Assembly (NCBI GenBank): GCA_025355485.1
Contig: JANXZP010000114.1
Coordinates: 1-17,058, forward strand
Direction of reading: 5' to 3'
From: Pseudomonadota bacterium
Lineage (GTDB): Bacteria > Pseudomonadota > Gammaproteobacteria > Xanthomonadales > Xanthomonadaceae
Length of the DNA stretch: 17,058 nucleotides
Positions within the stretch are counted from its first letter, which is position 1; each line of letters starts with the position of its first letter. The notes beneath the pieces were generated by a model, which worked only from the letters and a program-made list of their open reading frames with translations, did not search any database and had not been told where the DNA came from. Of this stretch, positions 7,010 to 13,574 are shown one piece after another. The position numbers and the translations under genes are program-made.

Positions 7010-7846
7010 GTGACCACCTGGGCGATCGGCGATCTGCAGGGTTGCTACGACGCCTTGCAACGCCTGCTGGAAAAAATACGCTTCGATCCTGCTGCGGATC
7101 GCCTGTGGTTCGTCGGCGACCTGGTCAATCGCGGCGGACAATCCCTGGAAACATTGCGCCTGGTGCATTCGCTCTCCATCCACAGCACCGTGGTGCTCGG
7201 CAACCACGACCTGTCGCTGCTGTCGATCGCCGAGCGCCGCGAAGCCGACCAGCGCAAGGTCAATCCGGATCTGCAAGGCGTGCTGTTCGCGCCCGATCGC
7301 GACGTGCTGCTGGATTGGCTGCGCGCGCAGAACCTGATGCACGTCGATCGCGAAAACGGCTGGGCGATGCTGCACGCAGGGCTGATGCCGAAGTGGACGA
7401 TCACCATCGCCGAGGCGCGCGCGCGCGAAGTCGAGGCGCGCCTGCACGGCCCGGGCAACGACAAGCTGCTGCGCAACATGTATGGCGATCGTCCCGCGTG
7501 GTCGCCGAAACTGCGCGGCATGGATCGCGACCGCGCGATCATCAACGTGTTCACCCGCCTGCGTTACTGCACGCCGCGCGGCCGCATCGCGTTTGATGCG
7601 AAAGGTGCGCCCGGATCGCAACCGCCGGGGTTGTATCCGTGGTTCGCGGTGCCCGGCAGCGCCAGCCGCGACCTGCGCATCGTCTGCGGTCACTGGTCCA
7701 CGCTCGGATTGTTCATCGGCCTGGGCGTGCACGCGATCGACACCGGCTGCGTCTGGGGCGGCCCGCTGACCGCACTCGAACTGGTGACGCCCGGCGAAGC
7801 GCCGCGCATCGTGCAGGTGCCGGGACGGCAGAAGACGAGCCTTTAA
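7010..7846 (+). CDS. apaH: Symmetrical bis(5'-nucleosyl)-tetraphosphatase ApaH
   Basis: ApaH splits diadenosine tetraphosphate into two ADP and removes Np4 caps from bacterial RNA. The product has 278 residues, matching the family. The calcineurin-like metallophosphatase motifs are in order: GDLQG (residues 7-11), GDLVNRG (36-42), GNHD (64-67), then MLHAGLMPKW and the late CGHWSTLG block. GDLQG replaces the GDxHG of many phosphatases and, as I recall, is normal for ApaH of pseudomonads and xanthomonads. The start is GTG at 7010, giving VTTWAIGDLQG. The ATG at 6996 is in another frame. The gap to apaG is 13 bases, so the two are almost certainly co-transcribed. Confidence 0.96.
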   Translation: MTTWAIGDLQGCYDALQRLLEKIRFDPAADRLWFVGDLVNRGGQSLETLRLVHSLSIHSTVVLGNHDLSLLSIAERREADQRKVNPDLQGVLFAPDRDVLLDWLRAQNLMHVDRENGWAMLHAGLMPKWTITIAEARAREVEARLHGPGNDKLLRNMYGDRPAWSPKLRGMDRDRAIINVFTRLRYCTPRGRIAFDAKGAPGSQPPGLYPWFAVPGSASRDLRIVCGHWSTLGLFIGLGVHAIDTGCVWGGPLTALELVTPGEAPRIVQVPGRQKTSL

Positions 7847-7862
7847 TCCGCTTCAAGCCTGA

Positions 7863-7891
7863 TTGAAAAAAGCTGCGCTTGTTTTTATCTG
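7863..7891 (+). promoter_or_regulatory. AT-rich candidate promoter (or weak terminator) between apaH and the EamA gene
   Basis: In GC-rich surroundings this short AT-rich stretch has TTGAAA (7863-7868) and, 17 bases on, TATCTG (7886-7891), a weak sigma-70-like pair. The same bases also form a small hairpin, AAGC-tgc-GCTT (7870-7880), flanked by an A-run and the T-run 7882-7886. It could therefore be a weak terminator after apaH. The sequence alone does not choose between them. Confidence 0.3.
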
Positions 7892-7943
7892 AAGCAACAA
7901 GGAGCATTGCATCAGTTTCAAACCCACCGAACCCGGACAGCCG

Positions 7944-8843
7944 ATGAACTCCGTCGATGCCGCAGCAATCCCGGCAGTTCTGCCGCAGCAACACGCGTGG
8001 CAGACCCCGCTCGAACTCGGCCTGCTCGGCGCGATCTGGGGCGCGTCGTTCCTGTTCATGCGCGTTGCGGCGAAAGACTTCGGCGCCGCACCGCTGGTCG
8101 AGGTGCGGCTCGCACTCGGCGCGCTGATCCTGTTGCCGTTCCTGTGGCGCGATCGCGCGTCGTTTCCGTTGAAGCTGTGGCCGAAACTCGCGATCATCGC
8201 GGCGATCAATTCGGCGGCTCCGTTTGTGCTGTTCGCGTGGGCCGCGCAGCGCGCCCCCGCCGGCATCGGCGCGATCACCAATGCGATGGCGGTGCTGTTC
8301 ACCGCGCTGGTCGGATTTCTTTTCTTCGGCGAAAAAATCGGCAAGCAGCGCGCGATCGCCCTGCTTGCTGGTTTTGTAGGCGTGATCATTCTGGCCAGCG
8401 GCAAGACCGCGGGCGCGAGCATCGGCTGGGCAGTCGCTGCGGGCGCGACGGCCGCGTTCCTCTACGGCATCGGCGTCAATCTCGTGCGTCGCCACCTGAC
8501 CGGCCTGCCGCCGGCGGCAACCTCCGCGGCAACGCTGAGTTGCGCCGCGCTGCTGACCCTGCCGTTCGCGATCGCGCAATGGCCGCAGCACGAGATCCCG
8601 ACCCAGTCGTGGTTGTCGGCCGCGTTGCTCGGCGTGCTGTGCACCGGCCTAGCCTTCGTCATGTATTACCGGTTGATCGCGCGCATCGGTCCGGCACGCA
8701 CGGTGACCGTGACCTACCTCGTGCCGCTGTTCGGCGTGGCATGGGCGTGGCTGCTGCTCGGCGAACCGGTGACGATCACCATGGCGATCGCCGGCGCGAT
8801 GATCCTCGGCAGCGTGGCGATCAGCCAGCGCGCGAAGAAGTGA
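7944..8843 (+). CDS. EamA/DMT-family transporter
   Basis: The product has 299 residues and about ten hydrophobic helices arranged as two repeated EamA domains (roughly residues 26-152 and 160-293). This is the layout of the drug/metabolite transporter superfamily (RhaT/YdcZ/RarD-like) in the inner membrane. The first domain opens with LLGAIWGASFLFMRVAAKDFG and contains PFVLFAWAAQRAPAGIGAITNAM. The second has VMYYRLIARIGPARTVTVTYLVPLFGVAWAWLLLGE, which is very typical. The substrate cannot be inferred; members export amino acids, metabolites or drugs. The ATG at 7944 has only a weak upstream GGAC. The gene is separated from apaH by 97 bases and may have its own promoter. Its last 23 bases overlap the convergent folA gene. 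Confidence 0.93.
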   Translation: MNSVDAAAIPAVLPQQHAWQTPLELGLLGAIWGASFLFMRVAAKDFGAAPLVEVRLALGALILLPFLWRDRASFPLKLWPKLAIIAAINSAAPFVLFAWAAQRAPAGIGAITNAMAVLFTALVGFLFFGEKIGKQRAIALLAGFVGVIILASGKTAGASIGWAVAAGATAAFLYGIGVNLVRRHLTGLPPAATSAATLSCAALLTLPFAIAQWPQHEIPTQSWLSAALLGVLCTGLAFVMYYRLIARIGPARTVTVTYLVPLFGVAWAWLLLGEPVTITMAIAGAMILGSVAISQRAKK

Positions 8844-9333
8844 GTTCGTAGTCCACGAACTCGAACGCGAACGCATGCTTCGCGTCCGCTGCATGCGACT
8901 CGCGCGAAACGATGCGCCACATCGATGCATCGAATGGCGGGAAGAATGCATCAGGATCCGCGACCACGGTATCCACATAGGTCAGGTGCATGCGTGTCGC
9001 CAGCGGCAGCGCGAGCGCGAACACATCGCCGCCGCCGATCACCATCAATTCCTCATCGCCCACGCTGTCGTCATGGATCATCTCCAGCGCCGCGTCCAGC
9101 GACGTGACCGCATCCATCCCGTCGAACGGCGCGCGCCCCGAACGCGTCAACACCATGTTGTGCCGCCCCGGCAACGCACGGCCGAGCGACTCCGCGGTCT
9201 TGCGCCCCATCAGCACCGGCTTGCCCAGCGTCAGTGCCTTGAATCGCTTGAGGTCGTCAGGCAAGTGCCATGGCAGTGCGTTGCCGCGACCGATGGCGCG
9301 GTTGCGATCGAAGGCGGCGACGATGCAGATCAC
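8821..9333 (-). CDS. folA: Dihydrofolate reductase
   Basis: FolA reduces dihydrofolate to tetrahydrofolate with NADPH, recycling the dihydrofolate made by thymidylate synthase. The product has 170 residues, close to the usual 160. The active-site block LPWHLPDDLKRFK carries the catalytic acid D27 at the same number as in E. coli. GKPVLMGRKTAESLGRALPGRHNMVLTR and the cofactor-loop motif ELMVIGGGDVFALALP are intact. The start is GTG with AGGAAC nine bases upstream. It is the last gene of the minus-strand cluster and is separated from thyA by one unknown gene. Its 3' end runs 23 bases into the end of the convergent EamA gene, so no terminator can sit between the two. Confidence 0.96.
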   Translation of the reverse strand: MICIVAAFDRNRAIGRGNALPWHLPDDLKRFKALTLGKPVLMGRKTAESLGRALPGRHNMVLTRSGRAPFDGMDAVTSLDAALEMIHDDSVGDEELMVIGGGDVFALALPLATRMHLTYVDTVVADPDAFFPPFDASMWRIVSRESHAADAKHAFAFEFVDYELTSSRAG

Positions 9334-9342
9334 GGACGCGAA

Positions 9343-9348
9343 GTTCCT
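9343..9348 (-). promoter_or_regulatory. Ribosome binding site supporting the GTG start of folA
   Basis: On the minus strand the bases read AGGAAC, nine bases before the GTG at 9333. This supports GTG as the start. Confidence 0.55.
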
Positions 9349-9358
9349 GCGCCGACAA

Positions 9359-10573
9359 TCAATGGCTTCCGCCGTCGTTACCGACTGGCGTGCTGCCCAG
9401 TACCAGCATGGCTTTCGGCTTGCAGGTCAGCGGACGCGAATCGATCTGCGAAACGAGGCTGCGCTCCAGCGACGAGCCGCCGGCGGTCAGCGTGTCGATC
9501 ACGTAGGCGATGTCGTGGTCGGTCGCGACCCAGCGCAGTCCGTCCGACTCCGTGGTCGTGGCCCCGCTCTGCGTTGTGTGCTTGGTCGTGATGCGCGTCG
9601 CATCCAATCCGCCGAACTTGATCGATACCGGCCCATCGGTGACGACGAGCCTGTCAGTCGTGGAACCGCTCGTGATCTTCTTCAGCTTCGCCAACTCCTT
9701 CTCGTCCCGCGCCAGGCCGAGATCGCAGAAACTGCCGAAACTCATGCGCTGGTTCGCCCAGAATCCGACCTTGAAGAAGGTGTAGATGTTCTTCGCGGCG
9801 ATGGGTTTCCCCTGTCCGTCCTTCTTGACCCACATTTCGTAAACCCGCGGAACGAGATCGTCCACTGTTGCGTAGTCACCGGTCGGCGCGATCATTTTCT
9901 TGTCGACGATCGCCGCCTGCGACGCCAGGTCGAATCGCGAACGCAGTTTCAGGATCGAACCGAAGTCGAGGTCGAGTTCCTTGACCGCCTTGGTCGCCGA
10001 CGCATCGAACTCCGCGCTCACCGAGTGCAAAAGCGACACCGTAATCATCGCGTTGTTGATCGTGCCGCTCATCGTCGTGATCCGTGCCATGTCCGGATCG
10101 CCGTTCTGTTCGTTGGTGCTGCCTGTCGGCGCATCCGTGATCGCAGCCTTGCCGGCGGAAGCCGCGCCCGCATCGCCATGGCTCGCGTTCGTGGTCAACA
10201 CGATGAACGGAAATCCGGCAAGCTGGACCGGGGCGAAGCCGCTCGCGCCGGGCTTCGCCGCGTTGTCCTCGGCCGACTTCTGTACCCAGGCCTGCATGAG
10301 CGCGGAATCGATCTTGCTCGAGGCGAAGTAGAACGCGCCGAGACGGGCGTCATGGCCCTTGAGCGGTCCGGATTCAATCTGGATCCGGACGACCTGCGAG
10401 ACCGAAAATCCCGAGACGGCATTCTTCGCCGACTCCGTCTGATCCTTGACCTGGAAGTCGAACGGCAGATCGATGGATCCCGCGAACGTTGCGAGCTTCT
10501 TCGCCTCCGCCTGCCCGGCCATGGCCGCTGCAAGCGTCAGCAGGATCAAAGCGCGCGTTTTCAGCCTTGTCAT
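9359..10573 (-). CDS. Unknown secreted protein between thyA and folA
   Basis: I do not recognise this 404-residue product. The N-terminus MTRLKTRALILLTLAAAMAGQAEA is a clear Sec signal peptide with likely cleavage after AEA (residue 24). The mature part is soluble and mixed alpha/beta in character. It has a low-complexity linker near residues 130-160 (GAASAGKAAITDAPTGSTNEQN) and only two cysteines (in FGSFCDLG and LTCKPK), which could form a disulfide. The ATG at 10573 is chosen because it gives the signal peptide and has AGGGA nine bases upstream; the longer frame to 10624 would touch thyA. It lies 47 bases after thyA and 25 before folA. Genes in this place are normally cytoplasmic folate enzymes, so a periplasmic protein is unexpected. 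Its function is unknown. Confidence 0.85.
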   Translation of the reverse strand: MTRLKTRALILLTLAAAMAGQAEAKKLATFAGSIDLPFDFQVKDQTESAKNAVSGFSVSQVVRIQIESGPLKGHDARLGAFYFASSKIDSALMQAWVQKSAEDNAAKPGASGFAPVQLAGFPFIVLTTNASHGDAGAASAGKAAITDAPTGSTNEQNGDPDMARITTMSGTINNAMITVSLLHSVSAEFDASATKAVKELDLDFGSILKLRSRFDLASQAAIVDKKMIAPTGDYATVDDLVPRVYEMWVKKDGQGKPIAAKNIYTFFKVGFWANQRMSFGSFCDLGLARDEKELAKLKKITSGSTTDRLVVTDGPVSIKFGGLDATRITTKHTTQSGATTTESDGLRWVATDHDIAYVIDTLTAGGSSLERSLVSQIDSRPLTCKPKAMLVLGSTPVGNDGGSH

Positions 10574-10620
10574 TTCGATGTTTCCCTGGTTGGTTGCTGT
10601 TGAAAGGCTGCTGCCGGGAA

Positions 10621-11415
10621 TCACACCGCCACCGGCGCCTTGATCGCGGGCAGCGGGTCATAGTTTTCGATCGCGATGTCCTCGAAACGGAACGCGAACA
10701 GGTCGGCCACTTCGGGATTGAGTCTCAGCGTCGGCAACGCACGCGGCGTGCGCGACAACTGTTCATGCGCCTGCTCGACGTGGTTGTCGTACAGGTGCGC
10801 ATCGCCGAGGGTGTGCACGAAATCGGCGACGCCCAGCCCGCACACCTGCGCGACCATGTGGGTCAGCAGCGCGTAGCTCGCGATGTTGAACGGCACGCCG
10901 AGGAAGATGTCGCCGCTGCGCTGATACAACTGGCAACTGAGCTTGCCATCCGCGACGTAGAACTGGAACAGCGTGTGGCATGGCATCAGCGCCATCTTCG
11001 GCAGGTCCGCGACATTCCATGCAGACACGATCAGCCGCCGCGAATCGGGATTGCGTTTGATCTCGTCGACGACCCAGCGGATCTGGTCGAACTCCACGCC
11101 GTCCGCGCCGGCCCAGCGCCGCCATTGCTTGCCGTACACCGGACCGAGCTCGCCATTCGCATCGGCCCACTCGTCCCAGATGCCGACCTTGTGGTCTTTC
11201 AGGTACGCGATGTTGGTCTCACCGCGCAGGAACCACAGCAGCTCGTGCACGATCGAGCGCAGGTGCAGCTTCTTGGTCGTGAGCAATGGAAATCCATCGT
11301 TCAAGTCGAAGCGCAGTTGCAAGCCGAACACCGAGCGTGTGCCGGTGCCGGTGCGGTCGGCCTTGTGTGCACCCTGTTCGAGTACGTGCCGCAGCAGGTC
11401 GAGGTACTGTCTCAT
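10621..11415 (-). CDS. thyA: Thymidylate synthase ThyA
   Basis: ThyA methylates dUMP to dTMP using methylenetetrahydrofolate and releases dihydrofolate. The product has 264 residues, exactly the E. coli length. The catalytic cysteine C146 sits in LMPCHTLFQFYV, and DRTGTGTRSVFG (folate and phosphate loop), RRLIVSAWN, QLYQRSGDIFLGVPFNIASYA and the terminal IKAPVAV are all present. The ATG at 11415 fits the family start MRQYLDLLRHVLEQG. Its ATGA overlaps the lgt stop by four bases, indicating translational coupling; the frame stays open upstream inside lgt. With folA and gcvPB in the same cluster it forms a one-carbon folate group. Confidence 0.98.
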   Translation of the reverse strand: MRQYLDLLRHVLEQGAHKADRTGTGTRSVFGLQLRFDLNDGFPLLTTKKLHLRSIVHELLWFLRGETNIAYLKDHKVGIWDEWADANGELGPVYGKQWRRWAGADGVEFDQIRWVVDEIKRNPDSRRLIVSAWNVADLPKMALMPCHTLFQFYVADGKLSCQLYQRSGDIFLGVPFNIASYALLTHMVAQVCGLGVADFVHTLGDAHLYDNHVEQAHEQLSRTPRALPTLRLNPEVADLFAFRFEDIAIENYDPLPAIKAPVAV

Positions 11416-12368
11416 CGAAGCCCCGAACGCATCCTGGATCGCTCGCTCTCCTGCGAATATTCCGACGATGATGGAGCTAGCGTCGGCGCATGACGCGAAG
11501 CCCACAACAATGCAAGTCCGATCGCGATCAGCGGCAGCGACAGCACCTGCCCCATTGTGAGCCAACCGAACGCGAGATAGCCGAGCTGTGCATCGGGTAC
11601 GCGCACGAATTCGACCAGGAAACGGAAGCAGCCGTACATCAGCGCGAACAACCCCGATACCGCGTAGCGCGGGCGCGGCTTGCGCGAATAGACGAACAGC
11701 ACGGTGAACATCACGATGCCTTCGAGCGTTGCTTCATAGAGTTGCGAAGGATGTCGCGCCCATTGATCGAGAGCGCCTTGATGAGCGAGTTCACGCAGGT
11801 GCGGCATACCCAGGTCCTGCAATCCGGCCGGCATGCCCTTCGGAAAAATCACCGCCCACGGCGCATCGCTGACCTTGCCCCACAACTCGCCGCCGATGTA
11901 GTTGCCGAGCCGGCCGAATCCGAGACCCGGAGGCACCAGCGGCGCGATGAAATCCACCGTGTCGAAGAAATGAAGGCGATGCTTGCGCGACCACCACGCG
12001 ATCGCGGCCAGCACGCCGAGAAGGCCGCCGTGGAAACTCATGCCGCCGTCCCAGACCTTGAACAACGCCATCGGGTCGTGCCACATCCAACTGATGCCAG
12101 TGTCGTAATAGAACAGCATGTAACCAATGCGTCCGCCCAGCACCACGCCGAGCATCGCATAGAACATCAAATCGCCGTAGCTCTGGTCGTTCACACCCGG
12201 CAACCGACCGGCGCGCGTGCGACGCTGGCCCAGCCACCATGCGACGCCGAAGCCCAGCAGGTACATCACGCCGTACCAGTGGATGCTCGGCTGGAAATGC
12301 ATGCCGAACACATTGAATGCCGGCAGCTGCAGCATGATCGGATCGATGTCGTGGAAGTAGTGGCTCAT
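11412..12368 (-). CDS. lgt: Phosphatidylglycerol:prolipoprotein diacylglyceryl transferase Lgt
   Basis: Lgt transfers diacylglycerol from phosphatidylglycerol to the lipobox cysteine of prolipoproteins, the first step of lipoprotein maturation, in the inner membrane. The product has 318 residues with about seven membrane helices. Diagnostic motifs are GGRIGYMLFY (residues 78-87), the essential HGGLLG (H113 onward), GRLGNYIGGELWG (152-164), HPSQLYEA and FRFLVEFVR. It is somewhat longer than E. coli Lgt (291). The extra part is a polar C-terminal tail rich in Ser, Glu and Arg (after LLWASRHAP) that overlaps the upstream region and start of thyA. The lgt-thyA pair is conserved in many gammaproteobacteria. 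A possible client in this window is the lipoprotein encoded at 15958. Confidence 0.97.
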   Translation of the reverse strand: MSHYFHDIDPIMLQLPAFNVFGMHFQPSIHWYGVMYLLGFGVAWWLGQRRTRAGRLPGVNDQSYGDLMFYAMLGVVLGGRIGYMLFYYDTGISWMWHDPMALFKVWDGGMSFHGGLLGVLAAIAWWSRKHRLHFFDTVDFIAPLVPPGLGFGRLGNYIGGELWGKVSDAPWAVIFPKGMPAGLQDLGMPHLRELAHQGALDQWARHPSQLYEATLEGIVMFTVLFVYSRKPRPRYAVSGLFALMYGCFRFLVEFVRVPDAQLGYLAFGWLTMGQVLSLPLIAIGLALLWASRHAPTLAPSSSEYSQESERSRMRSGLR

Positions 12369-12375
12369 GCGGTCG

Positions 12376-13140
12376 TCATTGGTCGCGTTCGGCGCGACTG
12401 GCGCGCAACTGGGCGCGGCGTTCGGCGCGCGCGCGGGCGATCAGGTTCAGCACCTCCACGCCGACCGAAAACGCCATCGCGAAATACAGGTACTTGCGGT
12501 CGACGTGCACGGACAGGCCGTCGAGGATCAGCGCCACGCCGACCATCACGATGAACGCCAGCGCGAGCATCTTCACCGTCGGATGGCGGTCGATGAAATC
12601 GCCGACCGGATCGGCCGCGAAGATCATCACCAGCACCGCGAAGATGATCGCGGCGATCATCACCGGGATCTGGTTGACCATGCCGACCGCGGTGATCACC
12701 GAGTCGAGCGAGAACACGATGTCGATGACCGCGATCTGCGCGATCACCATGCCGAACACCGCCGATGGATGCGCGGAGATGTCCTCCTCCTCGCCGCGGC
12801 CGCCGATCGCGTCGCGGATTTCCATGCTGCCCTTGACCAGCAGGAACACACCGCCGGCGATCAGCACGAGGTCGCGGATCGAGAGCGCGTTGCCCGCGAT
12901 GGTGAACAGCGTGGCATCCATCCGCGACAACGTCACCAGGGTGACCAGCAGCAGGATGCGGGTGATGCACGCAAGCGCCAGCCCGAAGCGCCGAGCGCTC
13001 GAGCGGCGATCGGGCGGCAACTTGCTGACCGAGATCGAGATGAACACGAGGTTGTCCACGCCGAGAACGATTTCCAGCGTGGCCAGCGTGATCAGCGCGA
13101 CCCAGATTTGCGAATCGAAGATCCACTCCACTCCGGCCAC
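12376..13140 (-). CDS. TerC-family integral membrane protein
   Basis: The product has up to 254 residues and about seven hydrophobic helices. The family marks are the paired acidic motifs GVDNLVFIS (D29-N30) in the first helix and FSLDSVITAVGM (D146-S147) in the second half. Acidic residues in TerC/YgdQ proteins are thought to bind metal ions. Some members export manganese beside the Sec machinery, and others are linked to tellurite resistance. The specific role here is unknown, and no ter operon partners are nearby. The start is uncertain: GTG at 13140 is six bases after the dgkA stop, and another GTG three codons later is equally possible; neither has a good ribosome binding site. The C-terminus is a basic tail (RARAERRAQLRASRAE). 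It is seven bases from lgt. Confidence 0.92.
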   Translation of the reverse strand: MAGVEWIFDSQIWVALITLATLEIVLGVDNLVFISISVSKLPPDRRSSARRFGLALACITRILLLVTLVTLSRMDATLFTIAGNALSIRDLVLIAGGVFLLVKGSMEIRDAIGGRGEEEDISAHPSAVFGMVIAQIAVIDIVFSLDSVITAVGMVNQIPVMIAAIIFAVLVMIFAADPVGDFIDRHPTVKMLALAFIVMVGVALILDGLSVHVDRKYLYFAMAFSVGVEVLNLIARARAERRAQLRASRAERDQ

Positions 13141-13146
13141 CCCGCG

Positions 13147-13536
13147 TCAGTGCGCCAGCCAGCGCGGAACCAGCACCAGCCCCCAGCACGCGAGCACGTT
13201 CATCATCAGCACGAACACCGCCGCCGATCCCATGTCTTTCGCGCGACCGGCGAGTTCGTGGTGCTCATCGCCGTAACGCTCGATCACCGCCTCGATCGCC
13301 GAGTTCAACAATTCGGCGGACATTACCGGCACCAGGCAGCCGAAGAGGACTGCACGCTCGATGCCGGTCTGCCCCAGCCACAAACCGAGCGGTGCCAACA
13401 CCGCAAACAGGTACACCTCGAGTCGGAACGACGACTCCAAACGCCACGTGCTCGCGATGCCTTTCAGCGACCACACCAACGCGTGCCAGGCCCCGACAGG
13501 GCCGCGCGGCAAATTGCTGTATTTCCCGTCGGCCAT
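13147..13536 (-). CDS. dgkA: Diacylglycerol kinase, prokaryotic DgkA type
   Basis: DgkA phosphorylates diacylglycerol to phosphatidic acid in the inner membrane, recycling diacylglycerol released during membrane-derived glucan or LPS modification. The product has 129 residues (E. coli 122) with three membrane helices. The signature block ELLNSAIEAVIERYGDEHHELAGRAKDMGSAAV is nearly identical to the family consensus. It has E75, N78 and E82 at the positions of the E. coli catalytic and metal residues E69, N72 and E76. RLESSFRLE corresponds to the E28 region. The ATG at 13536 is 38 bases after gcvPB. Together with lgt, it makes two diacylglycerol-linked membrane enzymes in this operon. Confidence 0.96.
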   Translation of the reverse strand: MADGKYSNLPRGPVGAWHALVWSLKGIASTWRLESSFRLEVYLFAVLAPLGLWLGQTGIERAVLFGCLVPVMSAELLNSAIEAVIERYGDEHHELAGRAKDMGSAAVFVLMMNVLACWGLVLVPRWLAH

Positions 13537-13574
13537 GGTTCAGACCTGCGGCCAGCCGGGGGCGGCGATGTCGC

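Noticed and set aside
7028..7042. GDLQG in ApaH as a broken metal site (GDxHG expected)
   Set aside because: GDLQGC is, to my knowledge, normal in ApaH of pseudomonads and xanthomonads.
7907..8851. Plus-strand ORF starting at a TTG just after AAGGAG, overlapping the EamA gene
   Set aside because: Arg-rich translation in the wrong frame; the EamA frame has clear transmembrane repeats. The AAGGAG is also too close to the TTG.
8990..10603. Long plus-strand ORF (537 codons) opposite folA and the secreted-protein gene
   Set aside because: Arg/Asp-rich translation with no recognisable motif. The minus-strand genes carry clear family motifs or a signal peptide, so this is a GC-rich antisense shadow.
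11416..11565. In-frame upstream extension of thyA into lgt
   Set aside because: The shorter start gives the exact E. coli length and N-terminus, and it overlaps the lgt stop by ATGA.
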